DNA of 64,000 nucleotides from Nonomuraea indica (lineage in GTDB: Bacteria > Actinomycetota > Actinomycetes > Streptosporangiales > Streptosporangiaceae): the NCBI RefSeq assembly GCF_002850745.1, contig NZ_KZ559471.1, positions 161,081 to 225,080 of the forward strand. The letters run 5' to 3'. Positions 32,056-41,915 of the stretch are shown one piece after another. Positions within the stretch are counted from its first letter, which is position 1; every line of letters begins with the position of its first letter. The notes beneath the pieces were generated by a model. The model was given only the letters and a program-made list of their open reading frames with translations, ran no database searches and was not told the DNA's origin. The position numbers and the translations under genes were made by a program.

Positions 32056-35000
32056 CTACCGGCAGGGCGGCTGGAACGCCGGTCCGGGCAGGTAGCGGGC
32101 CCATTGGGCGGACGTGATGCGCGGGTGGGCGAGCGCGCACACCTGGGCGGCGACGCGGCCGGGATCGAGGTCCCAGAGCCGGACGGTGGAGTCGTCGGCG
32201 CCCGTGACGAGCGTGCGCCCGTCGGGGGCCGCGGCCACGGCGTTGAGCACGTCGGTGTGCCCGCTCAGGGTGACGGGCGGGCCGGGGGCGCGCGGGTCGG
32301 TCACGTCCCAGATCCGCAGGACGCGGTCGGCTCCCGCCGTGGCCAGGGTGCGGCCGTCGGGCGTGAAGGCCAGGCCGTTGATGTTGCTGGTGTGCCCGGT
32401 GAGCACCGCGAGCGGGACGGGGCGGTCCGGCGCCGTCACGTCCCACAGGCGGGCGGTGTGGTCGGCGCCCGCGGTGGCCAGGGTGCGGCCGTCGGGGCTG
32501 AACTGCGCCCTGAAGACGCTGCTGGTGTGGCCGGTGAGGACGGACAGCGGCGTGGGCCGGCTCGGGTCGGTCACGTCCCACAGCCGGGTGGTGTGGTCGG
32601 CGCTGGCCGTGGCGAGGACGCGCCCCGAAGGGCCGAAGACCGCCGAGACGACCGGCGCGGCGTGACCCGTGATCGAGGCGACCTGGCGGGGGCGGCGAGG
32701 GTCGGTCACGTCCCACAGGCGGGCGGTGGAGTCGTCTCCCGCGGTGGCGAGCGTGCGGCCGTCGGGGCTGAACATCGCCGAGAAGACGTTGGAGGTGTGG
32801 CCCCGCAGCGTGGCCAGCGGGACGGGACGGGCGGGGACGGACACGTCCCACAGCCGGGTGGTGGAGTCGAGGCTCGCGGTGGCCAGCACGCGGCCGTCCG
32901 GCCTGAACGCCAGCCGGCTCACGATGTCGGTGTGGCCGCGCAGCGTGGCCAGCCGGACCGGGCGGGCGAGGTCGGCCACGTTCCACAGCCCCGCCGTGGG
33001 ATGCCCGCCGACGCCGAGGAGGCGTCCCCCGGGTGCGAGCGCCACCGCGTGCACGCCGCCGTCGTGGCCGCCGATCACGCGGCCCGGCAGGCCCCACAGG
33101 CGGACCGTGTTGTCCTGCGCGCCGCTGACGAGCGTGCGGCCGTCCGGGCTGAACGACACGGTGTAGACGGTGCCGGCGTGCCCTTCGAGGGCGACCGGGG
33201 ATGCCGGGGCGCCCGGGTCGGAGACGTCCCACAGCCGTACCGTGGTGTCGTAGCTGCCGCTGGCCAGCACGCGGGCGTCGGCGCTGAAGGCCAGGGAGAC
33301 GACGCCGTTGCGATGCCCGGCCAGGGTCACCGGCCGGCCCGGATGGCGAGGGTCGGAGACGTCCCAGAGCCGCACGGCGGCGTCGAAGCCGCCGGTGGCC
33401 AGCAGGTGCCCGCTCGGATCGAACGCCGCCGACAACACCCGGTCGGTGTGCCCGGCGAGGCGCGCCAGCACGTGGGGGCGGCGCCGGTCGGTCACGTCCC
33501 AGAGGCGAAGGGAGTGCCCGGGGCCGTGGGTGAGGAGGGTGCGGCCGTCGGGCGAGAACACGGCCAGCCCCGCGGCGTCGCGGCGGCCGGTCAGGACGGA
33601 CAGGACGGCGGGGCGGGAGGGGTCGGTCACGTCCCACAGCCGTACGGTCGCGTCGTAGCTCGCGCTGGCCAGCGTGCGCCCGTCGGGGCTGAAGGAGACG
33701 CGCCTGACGTCCGAGGCGTGACCGGTGAGGACGGCGGCGGCGCGCGGGCGGCGCGCGTCGGCCAGGTCCCACAGCCGCACGGTGCGGTCGGTGCTCGCGG
33801 TGGCCAGCATGCGCCCGCCGGGGGCGAACACCGCCGCCGTGACGCCGTCCGTGTGCCCGGTCAGCGTCGCGACGGCTGTGGGCCGGTGCCGGTCGGCGAC
33901 GTCGTACAGCCGGACGACGCCGTCGAGCGCGGCGGTGACCAGAAGCCGCGCGTCCGGGCTGAACTCGGCGGCGTACACGGCGAGGGCCTGCCCGGTCAGC
34001 AGGGTCGCGTAGGGGGAGGCGAAGGCGCTGAGCAGGCCGCCGCGAGCTTCCGCCGTGGGGGAGAGACGGTAGGCGGCCAGGTTGAGCTGCGCGGCCAGCG
34101 CGGGGTTGACCGCGCGCAGGGCGGCCGCCTCCTTGGCGGCGTTGCCGGCGAGGGCCATGTCGCGTTGCTCCTGGGTCTCGCGCTGGCTCCTGACGGCGAC
34201 GACGCCCGCCGCGGCCGTGACGACGAACAGCACGATCAGGCCGGCGACCAGCCGGCGCAGCCGCCGGGTGCCGCGGCGCGCGGCCCGCTGCTCCTCCAGC
34301 TCGCGCGCGACGGACGCGTCGAGAAACTCGCGGGTCAGCGGGCTCAGCTGGGCGCCGGTGGTCGTGCCGGCCACCCATGCCCGCGCGGCGGCCAGGCGGG
34401 CGCCCCGGTACAGCGCGGCCGGGTCGCGGTGCTCGCGGTGCCAGGTGGCGGCCGCCTCGGCCAGCCGCCGTCCCACGACCAGACCCTCCCGGTCGGCGTC
34501 CAGCCAGGAGCGCAGCCGTGGCCAGGCGGTCAGCAGCGCCTCGTGGCTGATCTCCACGGTGTCCACGTCGGCCGTGATCAGCCGCTGCGCGACGAACCGG
34601 TCGAGCACGTCCTCGCGGCCCTCGTCCCTGCCCTCGGCGAGCAGTTCGGCGGTGACCATCCGGCGGCGCGTGTCGGCGGTGTCGGAGGCCACGTGGACCA
34701 GGCTGAGGAACAGCCGGCGGGCCTGCTCCCGCTCGCGCGGGCCGAGCTCGTCGTACACCTTGCTCGCGCTGGCCGCCACGGCGCCCTCGATCCCGCCGGC
34801 CTCCCGGTAGTCGCCGATCGTCAGGCGTCTGCCCTGGGCGCGGGACCAGGTGGCGTACAGGGCGTGTGACAGCAGCGGCAGCACCCCTGCCTCGTGCGCC
34901 GTGCCCTCCTGCCCGCCGGGCGGCGCCACGTCGCGCAGCAGCAGCTCGACCAGGCCCTCCTCCAGCTCCAGCTTCGCCTTGCGGGCGGGCTCGACGATCG

Positions 35001-35913
35001 CCGCGCGCAGCTCGGCCTCGCTCATCGGGCCGACCGCGACCTGGCCGGCCTGCACCGCCTCGACCAGGCGCGGGTGGCGGAGCACGCGGCCGTAGAAGTC
35101 GGCTCGCAGGCCCACCACGATCAGCGCGCCCGCGTCGGCGGCCGAGCACAGGGCGCCGACGAACGCCTGCCGCTCGCCTTCGTCGGCGCACGCGCTGAAG
35201 ACCTCCTCGAACTGGTCGACGACCAGCACGGGCGCCGGATCGCCCGGCCCGGGACGCATCACCTCGGCCGGACTCGCCGCGTCGGCGCCGTTCGGCCGGG
35301 CGGGTGTCAGCCGGGCGGCCAGCTCGCTCATCGGATGGGCGCCCGGCGTGAGCAGCGGGTCCGGCCACAGCGCCACCCCCGGCACCCGTCCGGCCGAGAG
35401 GGCGGGAATCAGACCGGCCCGCAGCAGCGACGACTTGCCCGCCCCGGACGCCCCCACGACCACCTGCACCCCGCCGCCCGCGGCCCGCAGCGCGTCGACC
35501 CGGTCGAGCAGCAGGTTCGTCAGGGTCTCGCGCCCGAAGAACCAGGCGGCGTCCTCGGGCCCGAAGCTCGCCAGCCCCTTGTACGGCTCGGCCCCCGCCG
35601 GACGGCGACCAGGTGCCCGCCGAACCCGCAGCCAGGCGCGTAACCACTGCTCGACCGTGTCGGGATCGTCCGCGCCGCACGCGTCGAGCAGCCGTACCAG
35701 CAGGTCGCGCAGGGCCGTGGACGGCAGCCCGCGCCCGGCGAACCAGTCGCCGATCGTGCTGTGCGCGCCGCTGACGCCGATCTTGACGGCCACCTGCCGG
35801 ACGGTCATCCCCGACCGTTCGCGCAGCAGCGTCAGTTCGCGCGCGAAGTCCTGCCGGGTACGGATCCGCCCGGGGTCCGGCAGGTCCGGCTCGTCCTCGA
35901 CCACGCCCGTCAT
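32056..35913 (-). CDS. XRE-type HTH, STAND NTPase and WD40 (14 repeats) protein
   Basis: 1285 residues. Residues about 18-75 form an HTH domain (MTVRQVAVKIGVSGAHSTIGDWFAGR). A STAND/AAA-type NTPase follows: Walker A GASGAGKS at 154-161, Walker B VLVVDQFEE at 229-237, then ISHEALLTAWPRL. A predicted span lies at 555-575. From about 630 to the end there are 14 WD40 repeats, most with LWDV, enough for two seven-blade propellers. STAND proteins act as NTP-driven switches that assemble when the sensor domain binds a ligand; relatives occur in signalling and defence. The ATG lies next to GGAGGGGAG. No effector gene adjoins it, so its output is unknown. Confidence 0.93.
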   Translation of the reverse strand: MTGVVEDEPDLPDPGRIRTRQDFARELTLLRERSGMTVRQVAVKIGVSGAHSTIGDWFAGRGLPSTALRDLLVRLLDACGADDPDTVEQWLRAWLRVRRAPGRRPAGAEPYKGLASFGPEDAAWFFGRETLTNLLLDRVDALRAAGGGVQVVVGASGAGKSSLLRAGLIPALSAGRVPGVALWPDPLLTPGAHPMSELAARLTPARPNGADAASPAEVMRPGPGDPAPVLVVDQFEEVFSACADEGERQAFVGALCSAADAGALIVVGLRADFYGRVLRHPRLVEAVQAGQVAVGPMSEAELRAAIVEPARKAKLELEEGLVELLLRDVAPPGGQEGTAHEAGVLPLLSHALYATWSRAQGRRLTIGDYREAGGIEGAVAASASKVYDELGPREREQARRLFLSLVHVASDTADTRRRMVTAELLAEGRDEGREDVLDRFVAQRLITADVDTVEISHEALLTAWPRLRSWLDADREGLVVGRRLAEAAATWHREHRDPAALYRGARLAAARAWVAGTTTGAQLSPLTREFLDASVARELEEQRAARRGTRRLRRLVAGLIVLFVVTAAAGVVAVRSQRETQEQRDMALAGNAAKEAAALRAVNPALAAQLNLAAYRLSPTAEARGGLLSAFASPYATLLTGQALAVYAAEFSPDARLLVTAALDGVVRLYDVADRHRPTAVATLTGHTDGVTAAVFAPGGRMLATASTDRTVRLWDLADARRPRAAAVLTGHASDVRRVSFSPDGRTLASASYDATVRLWDVTDPSRPAVLSVLTGRRDAAGLAVFSPDGRTLLTHGPGHSLRLWDVTDRRRPHVLARLAGHTDRVLSAAFDPSGHLLATGGFDAAVRLWDVSDPRHPGRPVTLAGHRNGVVSLAFSADARVLASGSYDTTVRLWDVSDPGAPASPVALEGHAGTVYTVSFSPDGRTLVSGAQDNTVRLWGLPGRVIGGHDGGVHAVALAPGGRLLGVGGHPTAGLWNVADLARPVRLATLRGHTDIVSRLAFRPDGRVLATASLDSTTRLWDVSVPARPVPLATLRGHTSNVFSAMFSPDGRTLATAGDDSTARLWDVTDPRRPRQVASITGHAAPVVSAVFGPSGRVLATASADHTTRLWDVTDPSRPTPLSVLTGHTSSVFRAQFSPDGRTLATAGADHTARLWDVTAPDRPVPLAVLTGHTSNINGLAFTPDGRTLATAGADRVLRIWDVTDPRAPGPPVTLSGHTDVLNAVAAAPDGRTLVTGADDSTVRLWDLDPGRVAAQVCALAHPRITSAQWARYLPGPAFQPPCR

Positions 35914-36124
35914 CTCCCCTCCGGCCCTGCGTGCAAAGCAGCCACCACGTTACGGTCGGTGAGACCTCGCCCGCCGCCGTGTGGCCGGAAGGTGACCGGG
36001 AGGGAGCCTCTCGTCTCCGGCGCAGGGGCCGATGAGGAGCGGCGGCCGGTCCCGGGTCCATGCCGTCCAGGCCTCCTCGCGGACCGTGAAGGACTGGACG
36101 GCCGCGCCCGGACGGCGCCTGCCG

Positions 36125-37756
36125 CTAGGACGGCTCCGTCGCGGCGTGGACCCGCCGGCCCCCGACGTAGGTGGCCACCACCGAGGTGCCGGCGAGCTCG
36201 GCGGCCGGGATCGCGTAGGGGTCGCGGTCGGTGACCACCAGGTCGGCGAGCTTGCCCGGCTCGATCGTGCCGGTCTCGGCGTCGAGATGGTTCACTCGGG
36301 CCGTGCCCGCCGTGTAGGCGGTCAGCGCGGCCGTCAGGTCCAGGCGCTGGTGCGGCAGGAACGCTTCACGGTCGTCCCCCGGCAGCGCGCGGTTGACCGC
36401 CACATGGATCCCCAAGAACGGGTCGGGGCTGCTGACCGGCCAGTCGCTGCCGGCCGCGAGCGGGGCGCCGGCGCGGGACAGGTCCCCGAAGGGGTACTGC
36501 CAGCCGGCCCGCTCCGGCCCCAGGAACGGGATCGTCAGCTCGTCCATCTGCGGCTCGTGCGCCGCCCACAACGGCTGGATGGTGGCGGTGACCCCGAGGG
36601 CGGCGAACCGGGGCACGTCCTGCGGGTGCACGACCTGCAGGTGGGCGATGTGGTGACGGTGGCCGGTCTCGCCGTTGGCGGCGCGCGCGGCCTCGAACGC
36701 GTCGAGCGCCTCGCGCACCGCACGGTCGCCCACGGCGTGCACGTGCACCTGGAAACCCTCGGCGTCCAGGCGGGTGACGTACGCGCGCAGCCTGTCCGGA
36801 TCGACGAAGCTGATCCCGTGGTTGCCGGTCCGGCACCCGCACCCGTCGAGGTAGGAGGACGTCATCGCGGCGGTGAAGTTCTCCGCCACCCCGTCCTGCA
36901 TGATCTTGACGCTGGTCGTGCGGAACCAGCCTGCGCCGCCCCGGCGCGCGAGCAGCTCGGGGATCTGCTCCTCGCCCCGTTCCCGGTCCCACCACAGCGC
37001 GCCCACCACCCGGCCGGTCAGCAGGCCCGACTCGGCCGCGGTCAGGTAGGCCCGCTGGACGTCGGGGTCGACCATCGCGTCCTGCCAGGCCGTCACGCCG
37101 GCCGCGTGCAGCCGTCCCTGCCCGGCACGCAGCGCCGCCAGCATCGTGCCGGCCGTCGGCTCCGGCACGTGCCTGCCGACCAGGGCCGACGCGCCCTCGT
37201 GCAGGGTGCCCTGCGGGGCGCCGCCGGGTTCCCGCTCGATGCGTCCGTCCACCGGGTCGGGGGTGCCGGCGTCGATCCCGCACAGCTCCAGGGCCCTGGT
37301 GTTGACCCAGGCCCCGTGGCCGTCCCGGTTGATCAGGTGGACCGGCCGGTCCGGGACGACCGCGTCCAGCAGGTGCCGGCTGGGCGTCCCGCCCGGGAAC
37401 CACTCCATGGACCAGCCGCCTCCGCTGATCCACCGGGCGTCGGGGTTCGCCTCGGCGTAGGCGCGCACGGTCGCCACCGCTTCGCCGGCGTCCCGGGCGT
37501 CGTGCAGGTCGCACCGGATCATGGTGAGCCCGGCGAGGACCGGGTGCACGTGGGCGTCCTGGAACCCCGGCAGCAGGGCCCGCCCGGCCAGGTCGACGAC
37601 CTCGGTGGTCGTGCCGGTCAACGGCCGCACGTCGGCGTCCCGGCCGACGGCGACGATCCGGCCGTCGCGGACGGCGACAGCCGTGGCGGCGGTGCCGGCG
37701 GGGGCGAGCGTGTGCACCGGGCCGTTGCGGAAGACGAGGTCGGCGGGGGCGGGCAT
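36125..37756 (-). CDS. YtcJ-type metal-dependent amidohydrolase
   Basis: 543 residues from ATG 37756 with GAGGAG 7 bases upstream. Amidohydrolase_3 pattern: a beta-sandwich start, then GFQDAHVHP with metal ligands His69 and His71, SVKIMQDGVAENFTAAM, HVHAVGDRAVREAL, HHIAHLQVV, GSDWPVSSPDPF and a C-terminal EPGKLADLVV. This group hydrolyses N-substituted formamides or N-acyl compounds. It is the last gene of the peptide-ABC/amidase operon, 38 bp after the amidase, so it probably acts on the imported substrate. The 210 bp between it and the STAND gene hold no clear gene. Confidence 0.9.
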   Translation of the reverse strand: MPAPADLVFRNGPVHTLAPAGTAATAVAVRDGRIVAVGRDADVRPLTGTTTEVVDLAGRALLPGFQDAHVHPVLAGLTMIRCDLHDARDAGEAVATVRAYAEANPDARWISGGGWSMEWFPGGTPSRHLLDAVVPDRPVHLINRDGHGAWVNTRALELCGIDAGTPDPVDGRIEREPGGAPQGTLHEGASALVGRHVPEPTAGTMLAALRAGQGRLHAAGVTAWQDAMVDPDVQRAYLTAAESGLLTGRVVGALWWDRERGEEQIPELLARRGGAGWFRTTSVKIMQDGVAENFTAAMTSSYLDGCGCRTGNHGISFVDPDRLRAYVTRLDAEGFQVHVHAVGDRAVREALDAFEAARAANGETGHRHHIAHLQVVHPQDVPRFAALGVTATIQPLWAAHEPQMDELTIPFLGPERAGWQYPFGDLSRAGAPLAAGSDWPVSSPDPFLGIHVAVNRALPGDDREAFLPHQRLDLTAALTAYTAGTARVNHLDAETGTIEPGKLADLVVTDRDPYAIPAAELAGTSVVATYVGGRRVHAATEPS

Positions 37757-37794
37757 GGGCGTTCTCCTCGGCGGGGGTTCGGAACGTGACATGG

Positions 37795-39213
37795 TCACAG
37801 CGATTCGGGGCGGTGCGCCCACGGGCGGACGCGCTCCACGGCGGCGCCCGCGCGGAAGACGGTCGCGTCGTCGTACGCGCGGCCGACGATCTGCACGCCG
37901 GTCGGCACGCCGTCGGATCCCCGTCCTGACGGGACGTTCAGCACGGGGCAGCGGCTGGCGACGTTGAAGACCGTCGTCAGCGAGTGCTCCATGTAGTGGC
38001 CGAGCTCGACGCCGTTCACCGTGAGCCGGGTGTCGAGGTAGTCCTCGCCCGCGCGCAGCGCCGGCGTCCCGGCGGTGGGGCAGATGAGCACGTCATAGCG
38101 GTCGAGCAGCTCACCGATCGGCCGGTAGATCGCCGCCTCCAGCTCCAGCCCGGCCAGGAAGCCGCCGTGCCGCTCCGCGGCGGTGCGGGTCTCCTCCGCG
38201 AAGGCCAGCGCGTAACGGGTGAGGCTGTCGCCGTGCTCGGCCGCGACCCGGGCGACGGAAGGGCCGAAGATCGAGCCGAAGTGGATGAACGCGGCCCGCA
38301 TGACGTCGGCACGGCGCAGGCCCACCTCGACCTGCTCGACGATCGCCCCGGCCTGCCGCAGCGCCTCGGCCACGGCCGCGGTGTTGGCCGCGACGTCCGG
38401 CTCGATCTCCCAGTCGCCCAGGTTGGGGGCGTAGGCGACGCGCGTCCCGGCCACCCCGCCCAGCCGGTCCGGGATGCGTACGGCGGGCCGCAGCGAGACC
38501 ACGTCGTGCGGGTGCGGCCCGACGAGGACGTTCTGCAGCAGGGCGCAGTCGGCGACCGTGCGGGCCATCGGCCCGTCATGGCAGTAGTGGTCCAGGTTGA
38601 ACGGCGGCATGGCGGGCACCCGGCCGTAGGGCGGCTTGTAACCGACCGTGCCGGTGCAGGCCGCCGGCAGCCGGATGGAGCCGCCGATGTCGGAGCCGGT
38701 GGCGAGCGTGGCCGTCCCGGAGGCGAGCGCCGCGCCGGAGCCTCCGGAGGAACCGCCGGGCGAGTAGTCCAGGTTCCACGGGTTGCGGGTGACTCCCCAC
38801 AGCCGGGAGTGGGTGAACGCCGCGCAGCAGAACTCGGGGGTGGTCGTGCGGGCGTGCACGATCCCGCCGGCGGACAGGATCCGCTCGACGACCGGGTGGG
38901 TCGCCTCGGCCACCTCGTCGAGGCAGGCGAGCGAGCCGTCGGTGGCGAGCCGGCCGGCGATCGGGTGCTCGTCCTTCGCCGCCACGGGAAGCCCCTCCAG
39001 GGGGCGCGGCGAGCCGCCGGGCAGGTAGGCGCGCTCGGCTTGCCGGGCCTGGCGCACGGCCTCCTCGAAGGTGCGCTCGCTCAGCGCGTTGACCCGCGGC
39101 TCGACGGCCTCGGCGCGCTCGACGACGGCGGTCATCAGATCGACCGGGGACAGCGCGCGGGACCGGAACAGCCGCAGGGCCTCCGTCGCGGAGAGGTAGG
39201 GGAGGTCGGTCAC
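37795..39213 (-). CDS. Amidase signature family hydrolase
   Basis: 472 residues from GTG 39213 (AGGAG 9 bases upstream). The Ser-cisSer-Lys triad is visible: Lys80 in AAKDEH, Ser155 in GGSSGGSG and Ser179 in GSDIGGSIRLPA. The family hydrolyses amide bonds in many small molecules; residues defining GatA are not evident and no gatB/gatC lies nearby, so it is catabolic. Its start overlaps the stop of the ABC ATPase gene by 4 bases. Coupling to a solute importer and a second hydrolase suggests use of an amide or N-acyl compound. Confidence 0.92.
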   Translation of the reverse strand: MTDLPYLSATEALRLFRSRALSPVDLMTAVVERAEAVEPRVNALSERTFEEAVRQARQAERAYLPGGSPRPLEGLPVAAKDEHPIAGRLATDGSLACLDEVAEATHPVVERILSAGGIVHARTTTPEFCCAAFTHSRLWGVTRNPWNLDYSPGGSSGGSGAALASGTATLATGSDIGGSIRLPAACTGTVGYKPPYGRVPAMPPFNLDHYCHDGPMARTVADCALLQNVLVGPHPHDVVSLRPAVRIPDRLGGVAGTRVAYAPNLGDWEIEPDVAANTAAVAEALRQAGAIVEQVEVGLRRADVMRAAFIHFGSIFGPSVARVAAEHGDSLTRYALAFAEETRTAAERHGGFLAGLELEAAIYRPIGELLDRYDVLICPTAGTPALRAGEDYLDTRLTVNGVELGHYMEHSLTTVFNVASRCPVLNVPSGRGSDGVPTGVQIVGRAYDDATVFRAGAAVERVRPWAHRPESL

Positions 39214-40094
39214 GGGGACACACTCCTGGTCGGGGGGTTCGTGTTCGGGTGAGGGGCGCCGGAGGAGGCCGGGCCCTCCCGCAGGGCGGTGGCGAGAGCG
39301 CGCCGGTCCGCGGCGATCCGAGCGGGATCCCAGCCGCGCCGGGGCACCGAGTGCAGCAGCAGGCGGGTGTAGGGGTGCCGGGGGGCCGACAGCACCTCGA
39401 CGGTCGGGCCCGACTCGACCACGCGACCCTCGTACAGCACCAGGACGTCGTCGGCGACGTGCCGGACCAGCGCCAGGTCGTGCGTGACGAACAGGTATCC
39501 GACGCCGGTGTCCCGGCGGATCTCCGCCAGCAGTTCGAGGATCTGGGCCTGGACGGACACGTCGAGGGCGGTGGTCGCCTCGTCCAGGACCAGCACCTTC
39601 GGCGCGGTCGCCAGCGCGCGGGCGAGCGCGACCCGCTGGCGCTGGCCGCCGGACAACTGCCGGGGGAGCGCCGCCGCCTCACGCTCGCCGAGGCCCACCC
39701 GGGCCAGCAGCTCGTCGCGGCGGGCCCGTCCCTCCCGCGCGCCCGCCCCGAGGTGGAGGCGCAGGGGCTCCTCGACGCACCTGGCGACGGTGACGCGCGG
39801 GTCGAGCGAGAGGTAGGGGTCCTGGAAGACCATCTGGATCTCGCGGGCGCGGGCCAGCCTGCCCGCCCTGCCGCGGGCGGCGTCGGAACGGTCGCGGCCG
39901 GCCACCCGGATCCGGCCCGCGTCCGGCCGTTCCAGCCCGGCGAGCATCCGCGCCGTCGTCGTCTTCCCCGACCCCGACTCGCCCACGATGGCCAGCGAGC
40001 CGCCGGGCCGCAACGAGAACGAGACGTCGTCGACGGCCACGTGGCCGCCGAACGCCTTGCGCAGGCCTTCGACCTGCAACACGTGTTCAGTCAT
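39210..40094 (-). CDS. Peptide-type ABC transporter ATPase (OppF-like)
   Basis: 294 residues. Walker A GESGSGKTT at 38-46, signature LSGGQRQRVALARAL, Walker B VLVLDEATTALD and switch His in FVTHD. It is the second ATPase of an Opp/Dpp-type importer, partnering the gene at 40087-41055. The ATG overlaps that gene's end by 8 bases. The last 30 residues are Pro/Thr-rich and nonconserved. Confidence 0.93.
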   Translation of the reverse strand: MTEHVLQVEGLRKAFGGHVAVDDVSFSLRPGGSLAIVGESGSGKTTTARMLAGLERPDAGRIRVAGRDRSDAARGRAGRLARAREIQMVFQDPYLSLDPRVTVARCVEEPLRLHLGAGAREGRARRDELLARVGLGEREAAALPRQLSGGQRQRVALARALATAPKVLVLDEATTALDVSVQAQILELLAEIRRDTGVGYLFVTHDLALVRHVADDVLVLYEGRVVESGPTVEVLSAPRHPYTRLLLHSVPRRGWDPARIAADRRALATALREGPASSGAPHPNTNPPTRSVSP

Positions 40095-41055
40095 CGGCGG
40101 TCTCCTCGGCGCGCAGGCAGGACACGCGGGCCCCGCCGACCTCCCGCTGGACGGGTTGCTCGTCGGCGCAGCGGGGCAGGGCGTGGGCGCAGCGGGCGGC
40201 GAAGGCGCATCCGGCCGGAGCCTCGGCGAGCGAGACGGGCCGTCCGGGGACGGCGCGCGGCGGCAGCTCCGAGCCGAGCCGCGGGGTCGCCCCCAGCAGT
40301 CCCGCCGTGTAGGGGTGGCGGGGCCGGGCGAAGAGCCCGTCGGCGGACTGCGCCTCCACGATCCGGCCCGCGTACATCACGTACACGCGGTCGCAGATCG
40401 CCGCCGCCAGCTCCAGGTCATGGGTGACGAAGAGCATCCCCATGGCGCGCTCGGCCCGCAGCCGGGCGAGGATCGAGACGACCTCGGCCTGGGTGGTGAC
40501 GTCCAGCGCGGTGGTGGGCTCGTCGGCCAGCAGCAGCCGCGGCTCTCCGGCCAGCGCGGCGGCGATCACCACGCGCTGGAGCATGCCGCCGGAGAACTCG
40601 TGCGGGTACCGGCGCAGCGCCGTACGGGGGTCGCGGATGCCGACCGACTCCAGCAGGTCCTCGGCCCGCCCGAGCGCGGCCTCGCGGGGCACGCCGGCGG
40701 CGCGCATCCCCTCGGTGACGAAGTCGCCGATCCGGCGGATGGGGTTGACGGCGGCCCGAGGGTCCTGGAAGACCATGGCGACGTGGTGGCGGCGCAGCTC
40801 GCGGAGCCGGGCGGCGGACATCGCCAGGACGTCGGAGCCGTCCACCCGGACGGCTCCGGTGGCCGCGGCGCCCCGCGGCAGCAGGCCCAGCACCGCCCGG
40901 CAGGTGACGGACTTGCCGGACCCGGACTCGCCGACCAGCCCGACCGTCTCGCCCGAGGCGACGTGCAGGGACACCCCGTCGACGACCGGGCGGGCAGCCC
41001 TGCCCGCGGCGAGTCGCACGTGCAGGTCCTCGATGTCCAGCAGCGGAGCGGCCAT
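40087..41055 (-). CDS. Peptide-type ABC transporter ATPase (OppD-like)
   Basis: 322 residues. Walker A GESGSGKSV at 42-50, signature FSGGMLQRVVIAAAL, Walker B LLLADEPTTALD, FVTHDLEL. The C-terminal four-Cys Oligo_HPY segment (CAFAARCAHALPRC) can hold an iron-sulphur or structural site, as in OppD proteins. The start ATG 41055 shares one base with the stop of the permease gene (TGATG). Confidence 0.93.
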   Translation of the reverse strand: MAAPLLDIEDLHVRLAAGRAARPVVDGVSLHVASGETVGLVGESGSGKSVTCRAVLGLLPRGAAATGAVRVDGSDVLAMSAARLRELRRHHVAMVFQDPRAAVNPIRRIGDFVTEGMRAAGVPREAALGRAEDLLESVGIRDPRTALRRYPHEFSGGMLQRVVIAAALAGEPRLLLADEPTTALDVTTQAEVVSILARLRAERAMGMLFVTHDLELAAAICDRVYVMYAGRIVEAQSADGLFARPRHPYTAGLLGATPRLGSELPPRAVPGRPVSLAEAPAGCAFAARCAHALPRCADEQPVQREVGGARVSCLRAEETADD

Positions 41056-41915
41056 CACCGCTCCCGCCGGGCGACGCGGTCGGCGAGGGCCTCGCCGACG
41101 ATGCCGAAGGCGACCACCGTGATCACGATGGCGGCGCCGGGGGCGAGGGCGGGGAGCATCGCGCCCTGCAGCAGGGCGGCGGCGCCCTCGTTGACCATCG
41201 CGCCCCAGTCGGCGGTGGGCGGCTGCACGCCGAAGCCGAGGAACGACAGGGCCGCCAGGTCCATCAGCGCGTAGCCGAAGTTGGTCACCGACTGGGCGAG
41301 GACGAGCGGGGCGATGTTCGGCACCAGGTGCCACAGGCAGATCGCCCAGCCGGACCAGCCCTGCACCCGGTAGGCCTGGATGTAGGGGCGGGTCTTCTCC
41401 TGCAGGGCCGCGCTTCTCGCCAGCCGGCCCACATAGGGGGCGTACGCCACGCTCATGGCGAGCACCGGCGCCGTCAGGCCGGGGCCCGAGACGGCCACGA
41501 GCAGGATGGCGAGCAGCAGCGCGGGGAAGGAGAAGACGAGGTCCATGGCACGCGACAGCAGCGCGTCGAAGGCCCCGCCGAGCCAGGCGGCGGCCACCCC
41601 GAGCAGCGTGCCGGCCACCGTCGAGACGACCACGACCAGCAGCGGCCCGAGCAGCCCGGTCCGGGCGCCGTGGATCAGCCGGGACAGCACGTCGCGGCCC
41701 GACTGGTCGGCTCCCAGCAGGTGTTCGGCGCCGGCGCCGCTCAGGGTCGCGGACAGATCGACGGCGTCGGGGGCGTACGGGGCGATCAGCGGCGCGCACA
41801 CCGCCGCGACGGCCGGCACGGCCAGCACGGCGAGCGCGGCCGTGACGAGCCTGTCACCTCCCAGCAGGCGGGCCGGCGTCGAGGGCCGGTGCCGACGGAG
41901 CGGCAGGACGGTCAC
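41055..41915 (-). CDS. Peptide-type ABC permease (DppC/OppC-like)
   Basis: 286 residues from GTG 41915, overlapping the stop of the OppB-like gene (GTGA). The N-terminal OppC segment is followed by HLLGADQSGRDVLSRLIHGARTGL, the landmark of this subfamily, and five to six spans. The coupling loop is degenerate but contains LSFLGFGVQPP. It forms the membrane channel with the OppB-like partner. Confidence 0.92.
   Translation of the reverse strand: MTVLPLRRHRPSTPARLLGGDRLVTAALAVLAVPAVAAVCAPLIAPYAPDAVDLSATLSGAGAEHLLGADQSGRDVLSRLIHGARTGLLGPLLVVVVSTVAGTLLGVAAAWLGGAFDALLSRAMDLVFSFPALLLAILLVAVSGPGLTAPVLAMSVAYAPYVGRLARSAALQEKTRPYIQAYRVQGWSGWAICLWHLVPNIAPLVLAQSVTNFGYALMDLAALSFLGFGVQPPTADWGAMVNEGAAALLQGAMLPALAPGAAIVITVVAFGIVGEALADRVARRER

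Noticed and set aside
31862..36061. 1399-codon minus-strand frame covering the STAND-WD40 gene
   Set aside because: It is a shadow of 32056-35913; composition is Arg/Pro/Gly-rich and the true frame shows clear Walker and WD40 motifs.
37795..39213. Aspartyl/glutamyl-tRNA amidotransferase subunit A
   Set aside because: No gatB or gatC nearby, and the gene is embedded in a transport and hydrolase operon.
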